Source: Bacteroidota bacterium (GTDB lineage Bacteria; Bacteroidota; Bacteroidia; Cytophagales; Spirosomataceae). From it: DNA of 64,000 nucleotides. This document shows, one piece after another, positions 33,456-43,030 of this stretch. The stretch lies in NCBI GenBank assembly GCA_020161355.1, contig JAIUOF010000002.1:124001-188000 (forward strand). Direction: 5' to 3'. The notes under the pieces are model-generated. The model had not been told where the DNA came from, searched no databases, and worked only from the letters and a program-made list of their open reading frames with translations. How positions within the stretch are numbered: the stretch's first letter is position 1; each line of letters opens with the position of its first letter. The position numbers and the translations under genes are program-made.

Positions 33456-34615
33456 CATGATATACTCATTTCAAGAATCTTCCTGATGTCCTCAGCAGAA
33501 ATATCCCCATGTTCTCCTATTTTCTGATTCCTCTCAGCAAAACGTTTTTCTATTTCAGCAATGGTTTCCTCTCCAATACCGTAAGCAGAGGCTTTTGAAG
33601 GTATTCCTAAAGACTCAAAAAAAGCTACTGTTTTCTCAATGGCAAGTTCGGCGGTCTGATCAGCATCGGCATTGATATCCCATACCCGTTTCCCGTATTG
33701 CACAATTTTACTCAATTTCCGATCTTTTTTGTATGCCATCAAATGTGGCAAAACCACCGCAAGCGTGCGTGCATGGTCGATGCCATGGAGGGCTGTAATC
33801 TCATGTCCGATAGCATGGGTAGCCCAGTCTTGTGCTACGCCTGTGGAAATCCAGCCATTCAATGCCACAGTAGCTGCCCACATGTAATTGGCCATATCTT
33901 CATATGCTGGATTTTCTGCCAAAACTTTTGGAGCCACTTCTATTAATGTACTCAAAACTCCTTCGGCAAACCTATCCTGTATCGGGGTGTTTTGGTCAAA
34001 AGTCAGATACTGCTCCATCACATGTACGAAAGCATCAGCTATGCCATTGGCGATTTGAGTTTTAGGCAAAGAGAAAGTAGTTTCAGGATCAAGAATCGAG
34101 AATTTTGGATACAAAACCGGACTTCCCATGCCGTATTTTTCCTGGGTTTCAGTCCTTGAAATCACTGCGTAATAATTCATCTCTGAACCTGTAGCCGGCA
34201 AAGTGAGCACAGCACCAATCGGCAACGCCTCAGAGTATCTTTTGGCACCGAGTACTATATCATTCCATTCGTCATTACCTTCATAAGGCACTGCAGCTGC
34301 GATAAATTTTGTACCATCGAGCACTGAGCCTCCACCCACGGGCAATAGAAAATCAACCTCTTCCTGACGGGCAATAGCCACGGCTTTCATGAGCGTTTCA
34401 TAAGTTGGATTGGGCTCGATACCCCCAAACTCAATGATTTCAAAGCCGGACAAGGCCTTCTTCACTTGTACATATACGCCATTCTTAAAAATGCTGCCAC
34501 CGCCATAAGTGAGCATAATTTTATTTTTCTTATCGATTAGCTTGGGTAATTGTGCAATCGTACCTTTCCCAAAAACAACTTTTACTGGATTCTGAAATGA
34601 AAAATTATTTATCAT
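33455..34615 (-). CDS. Iron-containing (YqhD/BDH-like) NADPH-dependent alcohol dehydrogenase
   Basis: 386 residues of the iron-type ADH family. The start INNFSFQNPVKVVFGKGTI and FGGIEPNPTYETL are characteristic of the YqhD/butanol dehydrogenase group. Nucleotide binding: GGGSVLDGTKFIAA. Metal ligands are in NGIADAFVHVMEQYLT (Asp, His) and ALHGIDHARTLAVVLPHLM (two His). It reduces aldehydes, with NADPH preference in characterised YqhD. It is probably a detoxification enzyme. It is divergent from tag. Confidence 0.92.
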   Translation of the reverse strand: MINNFSFQNPVKVVFGKGTIAQLPKLIDKKNKIMLTYGGGSIFKNGVYVQVKKALSGFEIIEFGGIEPNPTYETLMKAVAIARQEEVDFLLPVGGGSVLDGTKFIAAAVPYEGNDEWNDIVLGAKRYSEALPIGAVLTLPATGSEMNYYAVISRTETQEKYGMGSPVLYPKFSILDPETTFSLPKTQIANGIADAFVHVMEQYLTFDQNTPIQDRFAEGVLSTLIEVAPKVLAENPAYEDMANYMWAATVALNGWISTGVAQDWATHAIGHEITALHGIDHARTLAVVLPHLMAYKKDRKLSKIVQYGKRVWDINADADQTAELAIEKTVAFFESLGIPSKASAYGIGEETIAEIEKRFAERNQKIGEHGDISAEDIRKILEMSIS

Positions 34616-34672
34616 TTTGCTATTTTATTTATCAATCTGAAATGATAACAATCCTGAGAAAGAATTAATTTT

Positions 34673-34680
34673 TATTTTTG
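34673..34680 (+). promoter_or_regulatory. -7 element before tag
   Basis: TATTTTTG fits TAnnTTTG and ends 22 bases before the tag ATG. Confidence 0.45.
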
Positions 34681-34702
34681 GTGAAAATAAAAATTTAAAA
34701 GC

Positions 34703-35233
34703 ATGTCCTATTGCACCTACTGCAAAACCCTCCCTGAAGGCAATCATCACAAAATATACCACGACACCCAATATGGCTTCCCAATTGACGATGACAACGA
34801 ACTTTTTGGAAGGCTGATTCTGGAAATCAACCAGGCGGGGCTTTCATGGGACATCATCCTGAAAAAGCAGGAAGGCTTCAGAAAAGCTTATGGAAACTTC
34901 GAAATCAAAGAAGTGGCAGCATTTGATGAAAAATATGTCGCAGACTTACTGCAAAATCCGGAAATCATTCGTAACCGACTTAAAGTCAATGCAGCCATCC
35001 ACAATGCAGGCGTAATCCTGAAACTTCAGAGCGAACACGGCAGCTTTAAAAACTGGATTGAGTACAACCACCCAAAAACTAAAGAAGAATGGGTGAAGAT
35101 TTTCAAAAAAACTTTTAAATTTACCGGAGGAGAGATCGTAAACGAATTCCTGATGAGTACGGGTTACTTGCCCGGGGCTCATGACCCTGATTGTGAAACC
35201 TTAGAAAAAATCAAAAATCATGGCAAAATATGA
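34703..35233 (+). CDS. tag: DNA-3-methyladenine glycosylase I
   Basis: 176 residues matching Tag end to end: zinc-binding CTYC near the start and a C-terminal HDPDC, the base-recognition block EINQAGLSWDIILKKQEGFRKAY, and RNRLKVNAAIHNA followed by FKFTGGEIVNEFLMSTGYLPGAHDPDC. It removes 3-methyladenine from alkylated DNA as the first step of base excision repair. The gene overlaps by 14 bp the DUF1801 gene downstream, so they share a transcript. Confidence 0.95.
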   Translation: MSYCTYCKTLPEGNHHKIYHDTQYGFPIDDDNELFGRLILEINQAGLSWDIILKKQEGFRKAYGNFEIKEVAAFDEKYVADLLQNPEIIRNRLKVNAAIHNAGVILKLQSEHGSFKNWIEYNHPKTKEEWVKIFKKTFKFTGGEIVNEFLMSTGYLPGAHDPDCETLEKIKNHGKI

Positions 35234-35639
35234 GTTAAAAACCAAAGTTACGGATACATCAGTATTGGAGTTTCTGGAAAGACCTGAAAATGAAGCCAAA
35301 TATAACGACTCCATGCGGCTCATCGAAATAATGCAGGAAGCCAGCGGAGAGGAACCCAAAATGTGGGGGCCCAGCATAATCGGCTTCGGTCAATATCATT
35401 ACAAATATGCATCAGGCCATGAGGGAGACATGTGCAAAATCGGCTTCTCTCCCCGCAAAGACGCCTTTTCTCTTTACTTATATTTCGACAAAACCGAAAA
35501 ACAGGAATTGCTCTCCCGCCTTGGCAAACACAAAGCCGCCAAAGGCTGTTTTTATGTCAAAAAACTTAGCGATATTGATGAAAACGTTCTGAAAGAAATG
35601 ATTGAGAAGGGATTTAAATATTTTAAGATGGAGTATTGA
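35220..35639 (+). CDS. DUF1801 domain-containing protein
   Basis: 139 residues of the DUF1801 (YdhG-like) family: SVLEFLERPENEAKYNDSMRLIEIM, GEEPKMWGPSIIGFGQYHYKYASGHEGDMCKIGFSPRKDAFSLYLYF (described as residues 43-88) and KGCFYVKKLSDIDENVLKEMI. Family members are small single-domain proteins of unknown function with a Frataxin/YdhG-like fold. It begins inside the 3' end of tag, suggesting co-expression. Confidence 0.88.
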   Translation: MAKYELKTKVTDTSVLEFLERPENEAKYNDSMRLIEIMQEASGEEPKMWGPSIIGFGQYHYKYASGHEGDMCKIGFSPRKDAFSLYLYFDKTEKQELLSRLGKHKAAKGCFYVKKLSDIDENVLKEMIEKGFKYFKMEY

Positions 35640-35673
35640 AATCCTTTTTATTCACACTAAAATTAAATTATTA

Positions 35674-36111
35674 ATGAAAACCATAAAAGCCATTCCAGTT
35701 TTAATAAAAGTCTACATAATTTTTTCAATTTCTGTAGGTGTTTTCTTTCAAATTATTCACCATTTCTTCATTGAAATTGAACAATTTCTGACTCCACATT
35801 TGGGATGGAATCCAGAGTCACCGTATTTAAATTCTTTGGCTTTTTCAATTTTTCTTATCAATAATAAACGTGAAAAATTAATAGATATCCTATTGATTTG
35901 TTATTCAGTCCTTTTATTTTACACTATATTTTTCAATTTGAAGTATTTGGATTTTAACAATATCAACCCTCATCCTAACCCCTATTTATCTGTAAGCAAA
36001 GACAGATTTGTTTGGGTAATTCTTCTTCCTGCCTTTTGGATTATCGGTTTTGGCCTCCTTTTCTTGAAAAGAAATATTAACAGAATTCCCCAAAAGCCAG
36101 GTAATTATTAA
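35674..36111 (+). CDS. Hypothetical membrane protein (145 aa)
   Basis: Start at ATG 35674 (MKTIKAIPVLIKVYIIF). The longer frame beginning inside the DUF1801 gene adds 24 residues with no support. Three or four hydrophobic segments are predicted: 8-28, about 55-65, 72-92 and 118-138, with a loop rich in Pro and Asn between the last two. No family is recognised. Confidence 0.65.
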   Translation: MKTIKAIPVLIKVYIIFSISVGVFFQIIHHFFIEIEQFLTPHLGWNPESPYLNSLAFSIFLINNKREKLIDILLICYSVLLFYTIFFNLKYLDFNNINPHPNPYLSVSKDRFVWVILLPAFWIIGFGLLFLKRNINRIPQKPGNY

Positions 36112-36140
36112 AAAAGCCCCCCCATCAGGAAGGCTTTCTT
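36111..36140 (+). terminator. Hairpin between convergent genes
   Basis: AAAGCC (36113-36118) pairs with GGCTTT (36132-36137), and AAAAA/TCTT tails lie outside. It sits between the membrane protein stop (36111) and the oxidoreductase stop (36165). The stem is only 6 bp. Confidence 0.5.
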
Positions 36141-36164
36141 AATAACAATACCATAAAATAATTA

Positions 36165-37637
36165 TCAAATCAACTTCCAACCTTCCCGATACTCACGACC
36201 TACAAACTGGTTGGCATCGTCGTAATTGGTGATTTTCATATTTCCACCATCCCAAAGGAGCTTTTTGCGACCATCAAAATCAAGACCACCATTGGTGCGT
36301 TTTTTGCCTAATTGATAGCTTCTGATGGCGAGATTCCCCATTAATACAGTCTCGGTCAACGGTCCGGAATAATCAAAAGAAGATGTCAGTCCCTGATGAA
36401 TTTTCCCACCAAATCCCTCTTTCACAGCTTCACACCAGGCCACCTGATGACCATATTCCGGTAGTTTTTCATAAGGATTCTTTGTAGCATAGTCCTTTGG
36501 CATCTCCATAACCTCGCCATTGTTTTTGTAAACTTTAGGAGTCAGACCATAAGTTCCGCAGGTCATGATTCCTTTTGAGCCCATCATCATTACGCCATTT
36601 CCACTGCCATTTTCTCCGATAGAATCATTAGCTGGAATCAAATCAGGATGGAAAGGCCTGATACCTCCATCTGTCCAAATCATCTTAATATCCTTTTTAT
36701 TCTTTTTACTGGCAGGGAATTTTATCTGTACATGTGACGAAGGCGGACAACCCTCAGGGATATATTCAGGCGTCCAGTCTTTGGTAAACACCTGCCCTAC
36801 ACTACATTCTACTTCGGTTGGGTAGCCCAGCTCAAGCACTCTGAAAGGTGGGTCAATCAGGTGGCAGCCCATATCGCCTAATGCTCCTGTACCAAAATTC
36901 CACCAGCCTCTCCACTTAAAAGGATGGTAAAGCGGATGATAATCAACATATTGTGCCGGTCCGATGAAAACATCCCAATTTTCGGCACTCATGCTTTCTG
37001 GCAGAGCAGGTTTATCTTTTGGAACTGGTATTCCTTGTGGCCACACCGGGCGGTTGGTCCATACATATACAGTATCTACCGTCCCGATCAGACCTTTTTT
37101 ATGCCACTCTATCATCTGCTGTTGACCGGGGTTAGAAGCCCCCTGATTACCCATCTGGCTTACAATTTTATATTTACGGGCAGCCTCGGTGAGCATTCTG
37201 GCTTCATAAATATTGTGAGTCAGTGGTTTTTGCACATATACATGCACACCGTTTTGCATGGCCGTCATGGCAGCTACGCCATGGATATGGTCGGGGGCTG
37301 AAATAGTCACACCATCAATCTGCCCTTTCATTTGCTCAAACATCACCCTAAAATCGGTAAATTTCTTTGCATTGGGCCATTTTTCTGCAGCTCTTTTGGC
37401 CTGATTAAAATCCACATCACAAAGGGCAACCACATTATTGGCACCGTTATTATAGGCATTCAATATGTCGGACCAGCCTTTGCCACCGGCTCCTATTGAT
37501 GCAAGGTTAAGTTTGTCACTTGGAGCTGTAAAACCTTTTCCGAGTACATGCCTTGGCACTATAAAAAATGAACCTGCTGCCAAAAGCCCTGTTTTCAAAA
37601 ACTCTCTCCGACCATTATTTTGCTTATTATCTTTCAT
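36165..37637 (-). CDS. Gfo/Idh/MocA-family oxidoreductase with Tat signal
   Basis: Start at ATG 37637 (MKDNKQNNGRREFLKTG, 490 aa), because a GTG nine codons earlier adds nothing conserved. The N-terminus NNGRREFLKTGLLAAGSFFIVP is a twin-arginine signal, so the folded enzyme is exported with its cofactor. The Rossmann part (LNLASIGAGGKGWSDIL, VVALCDVDFNQAK, ISAPDHIHGVAAMTAMQNGVHVYVQKPLTHN) is typical, including the EKP-equivalent QKPLTHN. Such exported members act on sugars or glycosides in Bacteroidota. The substrate is unknown. No neighbour helps. Confidence 0.9.
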   Translation of the reverse strand: MKDNKQNNGRREFLKTGLLAAGSFFIVPRHVLGKGFTAPSDKLNLASIGAGGKGWSDILNAYNNGANNVVALCDVDFNQAKRAAEKWPNAKKFTDFRVMFEQMKGQIDGVTISAPDHIHGVAAMTAMQNGVHVYVQKPLTHNIYEARMLTEAARKYKIVSQMGNQGASNPGQQQMIEWHKKGLIGTVDTVYVWTNRPVWPQGIPVPKDKPALPESMSAENWDVFIGPAQYVDYHPLYHPFKWRGWWNFGTGALGDMGCHLIDPPFRVLELGYPTEVECSVGQVFTKDWTPEYIPEGCPPSSHVQIKFPASKKNKKDIKMIWTDGGIRPFHPDLIPANDSIGENGSGNGVMMMGSKGIMTCGTYGLTPKVYKNNGEVMEMPKDYATKNPYEKLPEYGHQVAWCEAVKEGFGGKIHQGLTSSFDYSGPLTETVLMGNLAIRSYQLGKKRTNGGLDFDGRKKLLWDGGNMKITNYDDANQFVGREYREGWKLI

Positions 37638-37790
37638 TTTATTTGGTTTGAATAGTAAGAACACAATATTAAGATTTTTTATTAATTATTAAAATCATTT
37701 GTTCCAAAGTATTTTCAAATCGTTTTTTTTCCGTTTGACAGACAAAAAATCCGTAATCCTACAAAATGATTTTTTCCCGATTTTGATTTG

Positions 37791-37798
37791 TAGATTTG
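37791..37798 (+). promoter_or_regulatory. -7 element before the small gene and the AIM24-type gene
   Basis: TAGATTTG fits TAnnTTTG and ends 24 bases before the ATG at 37823. Confidence 0.45.
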
Positions 37799-37822
37799 TG
37801 CATAATTCAATCAAATTTTGAA

Positions 37823-38011
37823 ATGAATAAAAAGAAAAAAGAAAAAGAGGAGTTGCCAAAAGTGCACAAAGACCTCAAAGGGTTTGACGTTACGGTCAAT
37901 TCCTTTGGAGAGATACAGATGTCGTACAATATTGAAAAAATTAATGATTTTTTGAATCAAAAAGTAGAAGATAAGAAACTTAAACATTTGAAAGACGATG
38001 AGAAGTCATGA
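37823..38011 (+). CDS. Small conserved hypothetical protein (62 aa)
   Basis: Start at ATG 37823 ([17 protein letters not shown]), because the GTG at 37796 lies on the promoter element. The protein is highly charged: a Lys/Glu-rich head, then [28 protein letters not shown], ending in a Lys/Asp-rich tail. The pattern resembles small Cytophagales proteins without assigned function. Its last 14 bp overlap the AIM24-type gene, which indicates an operon. Confidence 0.7.
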   Translation: MNKKKKEKEELPKVHKDLKGFDVTVNSFGEIQMSYNIEKINDFLNQKVEDKKLKHLKDDEKS

Positions 38012-38777
38012 AATAGACTATAAGATTTTGGGTGAAGACATCCAGGTGGTTGAGATTGAGCTCGACACAGCCGAAACGGTAGTGGCAGAAGCCGGTTCTA
38101 TGCTATATATGGAAGACGGTATCACCTTTGATACCGTGATGGGTGACGGCTCACAACCCAATCAGGGGTTTCTGGGAAAATTGTTACAAGCCGGTTCAAG
38201 GGTTTTGATGGGTGAGTCGCTTTTTATGACTCACTTTACCAACCACGGTAATGGCAAAAAGAAAGTGGCATTTGCTGCCCCGTATCCCGGCACCATTAAA
38301 CCCGTGAATCTGGGTGAGATATACCAAAACACCCTGATCGTGCAAAAAGACGCCTTCCTGTGTGCAGCCATGGGTACCAGCATATCGATTCATTTCAACA
38401 AGCGATTCGGTGCCGGCCTTTTTGGTGGTGAAGGGTTTATTTTGGAAAGAATCACGGGTGATGGTCTTGCATTTATTCATTCCGGAGGTGTTGTAATGGA
38501 GAAAACGCTGCAAAACGAAACCCTCAGAATCGATACCGGATGTATTGTGGCTTTTGAACCACAGTTAAATTTTGATATCCAGAGTGCCGGCGGCCTTCGG
38601 TCCATGATTTTTGGTGGTGAAGGTATGTTTTTGGCGACTTTGAGCGGAACCGGCAAGGTTTGGATCCAATCGATGCCGATTTCAAAACTTATTCAGAGAC
38701 TCTCTCCTTATGGCGGAAATGCCACCAAAGAAGGTGGAAGTATTATTGGCGGTTTGGGGAATATTTTTGAGCGATAA
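37998..38777 (+). CDS. TIGR00266 / AIM24 family protein
   Basis: 259 residues of the TIGR00266/AIM24 beta-sandwich family: [100 protein letters not shown] (described as residues 112-158) and [30 protein letters not shown]. The molecular function is unknown; the eukaryotic homologue is a mitochondrial inner-membrane protein. There is no signal peptide, so it is cytoplasmic. It follows the 62-aa gene with overlap and ends before a strong terminator. Confidence 0.92.
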   Translation: MRSHEIDYKILGEDIQVVEIELDTAETVVAEAGSMLYMEDGITFDTVMGDGSQPNQGFLGKLLQAGSRVLMGESLFMTHFTNHGNGKKKVAFAAPYPGTIKPVNLGEIYQNTLIVQKDAFLCAAMGTSISIHFNKRFGAGLFGGEGFILERITGDGLAFIHSGGVVMEKTLQNETLRIDTGCIVAFEPQLNFDIQSAGGLRSMIFGGEGMFLATLSGTGKVWIQSMPISKLIQRLSPYGGNATKEGGSIIGGLGNIFER

Positions 38778-38800
38778 GAAATAAAAAGTTTATTGTCAGG

Positions 38801-38831
38801 CCACCCATTGAATCCGATGGGTGGTTTTTTT
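38801..38831 (+). terminator. Rho-independent terminator
   Basis: CCACCCAT (38801-38808) pairs with ATGGGTGG (38817-38824), followed by T7, 24 bp after the AIM24-type stop. Confidence 0.88.
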
Positions 38832-38945
38832 ATTAATTCTTAATACGATTTTAGTCAAAAATGGAACAATTTTTGATAATTTTAACCTGAAGTTCAATCC
38901 CAAAACATTGCAACTCCACCATTTTTTAAAATAAAATAAAAATCA

Positions 38946-40931
38946 ATGAAATCCCTTTTACTCACTATCGCGATTAGTTTCCATTCTTTTCTTGCATTCT
39001 CACAATTTACTCCTGTAAAAGCCGATTTCGGCAAAGTTGGCCTTGCTGATTTAAATGTGAAAAGCTATGCTATAGACACTTCTGCTAAAGCCATAACACT
39101 TTATGAAAAAGGCGAAACCAGATTTTCCTATGACGAGAACCTGGGCCTGGTATATGAAACTGAGGTTTTTGTGAGAAAACACATTCTCAAAAGCACAGCT
39201 TACGATCTGGGAGTAGTTCAAATCAGCTATTATCAGGGTTCTTTTAATGAATCGGAGAGAATCACCGATTTTGATGGCAATACATTTTGGCTGGAAAATG
39301 GAGTTGTCAAAAAAACTTCTCTAACTAAAAAAGATATTTTTGATGAGAAAAGAAGTGAAAAATGGTATAGAAAAAAAGCCACTTTCCCCAATGTAAAGGA
39401 AGGCTGTATCATAGAATATAAATACCGTAAAGTAACGCCATTAAATACCATCAACAATCCCAGAACCTGGTATTTTCAGGGTGAAATTCCAAAAATTTAC
39501 AGTGAATACGATATCACAATTCCTTCACATTTATTCTATAAAATCACGATGGGTGGTTACCTTCCTCTCGCCCGCAACGAGAAAGAAGAAAAAAGAGTAA
39601 ATATGGGGCATACTCAATTGGATTGTTTTGGCTTGAATTACAAATTTACAATGGTAAATGCACCTGCCTTTAAAGATGAATCATTTATCAGTACCGATGA
39701 GGATTATCTGTCAAAAATCGACTTTGAACTCACTAGTGTTTCTTTGCCAGGGCAGCCATTTAAAAATTATTCCACCACCTGGGTTGATATCGACCGCACC
39801 ATGTTTGTCCATGAAAACTTCGGTATGAAATACAAAAAGGCTAATTATCTCAAAGATTTGATTAAAAAGTTTGAGGTTATCCAGGATCCGGTCGAGAGGT
39901 TAGGTAAACTCTATGATTATATGTCGAGGCAAATGGACGCTGTCGAAAACACAGGAAATTTGTTTGTAAGTGACTTAAAAAAGGTATTTGAAAACAAAAA
40001 AGGCACTCCTAATGAGCTAAATATCATGCTTGTAGCATTACTCAAAGAGTTAAACTACAACGCTACACCCGTACTTTTGAGTACCCGCGACAATGGAAAG
40101 GTACATGAATATATCCCACTTTTGGATAAGTTCAATTATGTAGTTTGCAAAGTTGAACTTGCCGACAAAACATACTTTCTTGATATTAGTGATGATCAGG
40201 TAAAACTTGGTATGCTTCCTTTCAATTGTTTAAACGGAAATGGTTTTGAAGTCAATGGAAAAGGTGGAAATTTCTTATCTTTAAATCCTTCTGAAAAATA
40301 CCGTTATTTTTTATCTTCTGAAATAAATTTTAATGAGGAAAAAGGTGAAATAACCGGAAAATACGAGATGTCACATTCTGGATATTCAGGTTACAGCCAA
40401 AGAAACTCCTTAAAATCGTTGGGTAAAGACAAGTATATTGAAAATTTTAAAAGTGGACTTCCGGGTTACCAGATTTCCAATATTACACTCAAAGATTTTG
40501 ACAATACTGAAAATATTGCTCTGGTTAGTTGCGATTTTAAATCAGATGAAGAACTCAACGATGAAGATTTTATTTATATCAGTCCGATAACATTTGATCA
40601 GGTAAAAGAAAACCCTTTTAAAGAGGAAAAAAGGCTTTATCCGGTAGATTATGGGTACCCGGTCGAAAAAATGGTAAAAAACCTTTTTCATTTACCTAAA
40701 GGCTATAAAGTCGAGTCAAAACCAGGAAATATTAGTATGTCAACACCAGACAAAGCCGCTTCTTTTACCTTTAATTCTACCTACGATGAAGCCCTTGGCA
40801 CTTACACTGTAGTAAGCAAAATCTCACTGAAAAACCCTCTGTATTCGGCAGATCAATACCATGATTTAAAGGAGTTTTACAACAGAATAGTCCAAAAACA
40901 TGCCGAACAATTGGTATTAAAAAAATTATAA
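38946..40931 (+). CDS. DUF3857 / transglutaminase-like protein lacking the catalytic Cys and His
   Basis: 661 residues with a signal peptide (LTIAISFHSFLAFSQ). Residues 60-215 form a DUF3857 beta domain (ENLGLVYETEVFVRKHILK, KEGCIIEYKYRKV). Residues 305-415 correspond to a transglutaminase-like core, but where the downstream paralogue has GDC this protein has GTP (P355 for Cys). FNY replaces FNH (Y398 for His), while the Asp position is kept in YFLDISD. The last 200 residues are the usual DUF3858-type sandwich. It is probably a non-enzymatic periplasmic or surface protein. A 25-bp gap to the catalytic-looking paralogue suggests one operon and a joint role. Confidence 0.85.
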   Translation: MKSLLLTIAISFHSFLAFSQFTPVKADFGKVGLADLNVKSYAIDTSAKAITLYEKGETRFSYDENLGLVYETEVFVRKHILKSTAYDLGVVQISYYQGSFNESERITDFDGNTFWLENGVVKKTSLTKKDIFDEKRSEKWYRKKATFPNVKEGCIIEYKYRKVTPLNTINNPRTWYFQGEIPKIYSEYDITIPSHLFYKITMGGYLPLARNEKEEKRVNMGHTQLDCFGLNYKFTMVNAPAFKDESFISTDEDYLSKIDFELTSVSLPGQPFKNYSTTWVDIDRTMFVHENFGMKYKKANYLKDLIKKFEVIQDPVERLGKLYDYMSRQMDAVENTGNLFVSDLKKVFENKKGTPNELNIMLVALLKELNYNATPVLLSTRDNGKVHEYIPLLDKFNYVVCKVELADKTYFLDISDDQVKLGMLPFNCLNGNGFEVNGKGGNFLSLNPSEKYRYFLSSEINFNEEKGEITGKYEMSHSGYSGYSQRNSLKSLGKDKYIENFKSGLPGYQISNITLKDFDNTENIALVSCDFKSDEELNDEDFIYISPITFDQVKENPFKEEKRLYPVDYGYPVEKMVKNLFHLPKGYKVESKPGNISMSTPDKAASFTFNSTYDEALGTYTVVSKISLKNPLYSADQYHDLKEFYNRIVQKHAEQLVLKKL

Positions 40932-40956
40932 AAACCACATTTTATAAGCGACGAAT

Positions 40957-42867
40957 ATGAAAACCATAATTTCCAGAGTCATACTTTTAGTGGCTATTTC
41001 TATAAAAAGTATTTTTGGGCAAATCAATCTTTCGGTCAACAAAATACCAGACAATCTGAAAGAAAATGCCGATGCTGTAGTACGATTTGACAATACGATT
41101 ATCACTATTGAATCAGATTCAAAAATTAGTATTGAGAAACATTGGGCTGTCACAATTTTCAATGAAAAAGGCGAAGAACATTTTGCAGTTTTCAAAGCTT
41201 TTTACGACAAATACTCAAAGGTAAAAAAAATAGAGGGTCAAATTTTTGATGCCTCCGGGGAAAGTTTGAAAAAACTCAAAAACAATGAAATAGAGGATTT
41301 TGCAGCTTATACCTATGCTCTTGAAGTTGATGATTCGAGGCTGAAAATAGCTGCCTTTGACAAAAAAAAGTACACATATCCTTACACAGTGGAGTTTAGC
41401 TATGAGCTGGAAAATACAAATACTTTTTTCTACCCCAACTGGATACCTCAGGAATATGAATTAACGGGAGTCGAAAATGCACAGCTTATTATTAATGCTT
41501 CAGAAAATGACTTTTACCGTACTAAACAAAATCTGATTGAATCAAAAAAGTACAAAGAAGGCAAGTATTTTGTGGAAAGCTGGGAAGTAAAAAACCGACC
41601 TCCGGCAAAGAAAGAGGAATTAGTTTTCAGAGAGAATATCCCATTTGTACTTTTATCAGCAACCCGTTTCAAAATGGGGGATTTCAAAGGAACTATCAAA
41701 ACCTGGAACGACATCGGAGCTTTTTATCAAAAAATAAATCAAGGTCGTGATGTGATTCCAATAGCCACTATAGAGAAATTGAAATCCTGGATAGGTAATG
41801 AAAAAGAGCCCAGAAACAAAGCAAAAAAAGTTTACGAATTTATGCAATCCCATACCAGATATTTCTCTATTAACCTTGGTATTGGCGGTTGGCAAAGTAT
41901 GAAAGCCGAAGATGTTGCCACTAAAGGATATGGTGACTGCAAAGCACTATCAAACTATACCATTGCCCTCTTAAAGTCTCAAAACATCAAGGCTTACCCC
42001 GTTTTGATTTATGCCGGTGATATCAATAATCTATTTTTTGAAGACTTCCCTGATCCTTCATTCAATCATGAATTTGTATGTGTACCTATGCCAAAAGACA
42101 CACTTTGGCTGGAATGCACGAGTCAAACCAACGCTGCGGGTTATATTGGTGACTTCACCGGAAACCGCAAAGGATTATTGATAAAAGAAAATTCATCGGA
42201 ATTGGTGAACACTAAATTTTACCTTCCGGAACAAAACTTACAGTCAAGAAAAGCCGAAATTAAAATGGACGAAAACGGAAATATTTTTGCAAAATACCAG
42301 GCTGAATATTCCGGAATTCAACAGGAAAGCAGATTTAACGTAGCCACAAACCATACCACTTCGGAGCAAAAAGATTGGGTGATAAATAAATTAAATATCG
42401 CCAATTCTGTCATCACAGACCCCAGATTCGAAGTCATAAAGGCTGAAATTCCAGTCACCAAAGAAAGGTTTGATATAAACATCACAAAATATGGCACAAC
42501 CAGTGGAAACAGATTATTTTTAAAGCCAAATATTTTTACAAAATTCATCAGTAATATTCCTGATAAACCCAACAGAGAACACGATTTATATCTGGATCCA
42601 AATGTTTTTACTTTTAAAGATTTTGATGAAATGACTTTTATCATTCCATCGGTATTCAAAATTGAGTCATTACCGAAAGAAATAAACATTAATCAATCAT
42701 TCGGAACTTATAAAATAACCTATTCATTTTCAGACAACAAACTAATAATGAAGCGGGAATTGATAATGAAAGGGGGCATTTTTCCGCCCAATGAATATGC
42801 CAATCTGGTGAGCTTTATCAAGCAAATCAATAAAGCCGACCAATCAAAAGTAGTATTTGTAAAATGA
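40957..42867 (+). CDS. DUF3857 and transglutaminase-like domain protein
   Basis: 636 residues with a signal peptide (VILLVAISIKSIFGQ). The DUF3857 domain is at about 35-215 and the transglutaminase-like core at about 265-390: GYGDCKALSNYTIALLK (Cys328), FNHEFVCV (His371) and DTLWLECTS (Glu386 in place of the usual Asp). A C-terminal beta-sandwich follows (KIESLPKEININQSFGTYKITYSFSDN). Family members are papain-fold enzymes or pseudoenzymes acting on peptides outside the cytoplasm in Bacteroidota. The substrate is unknown. It is paired with the upstream paralogue. Confidence 0.88.
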   Translation: MKTIISRVILLVAISIKSIFGQINLSVNKIPDNLKENADAVVRFDNTIITIESDSKISIEKHWAVTIFNEKGEEHFAVFKAFYDKYSKVKKIEGQIFDASGESLKKLKNNEIEDFAAYTYALEVDDSRLKIAAFDKKKYTYPYTVEFSYELENTNTFFYPNWIPQEYELTGVENAQLIINASENDFYRTKQNLIESKKYKEGKYFVESWEVKNRPPAKKEELVFRENIPFVLLSATRFKMGDFKGTIKTWNDIGAFYQKINQGRDVIPIATIEKLKSWIGNEKEPRNKAKKVYEFMQSHTRYFSINLGIGGWQSMKAEDVATKGYGDCKALSNYTIALLKSQNIKAYPVLIYAGDINNLFFEDFPDPSFNHEFVCVPMPKDTLWLECTSQTNAAGYIGDFTGNRKGLLIKENSSELVNTKFYLPEQNLQSRKAEIKMDENGNIFAKYQAEYSGIQQESRFNVATNHTTSEQKDWVINKLNIANSVITDPRFEVIKAEIPVTKERFDINITKYGTTSGNRLFLKPNIFTKFISNIPDKPNREHDLYLDPNVFTFKDFDEMTFIIPSVFKIESLPKEININQSFGTYKITYSFSDNKLIMKRELIMKGGIFPPNEYANLVSFIKQINKADQSKVVFVK

Positions 42868-43018
42868 TTTTCAGGTAATAGCTCACACAATGTTTCCTGT
42901 TTCTCGATAAATTATTAGAGTTTTAGAATCTTTTTCAAAGCTAAGATTTATGGCTCATTCTTTTTTCTATAAAATCTAGCTAAGCACAAAAAGTTTCGGA
43001 GCTATTGGGTTTCTTTCT

Positions 43019-43026
43019 TATATTTG
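43019..43026 (+). promoter_or_regulatory. -7 element only 4 bases before the dnaX ATG
   Basis: TATATTTG fits TAnnTTTG exactly, with TTTC (42994-42997) 21 bases upstream as a possible -33 box. The conserved DnaX start MENFVVSARKYRP leaves only four bases between element and ATG. Transcription from here would start at or next to the initiation codon (leaderless mRNA). Confidence 0.5.
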
Positions 43027-43030
43027 TCGC

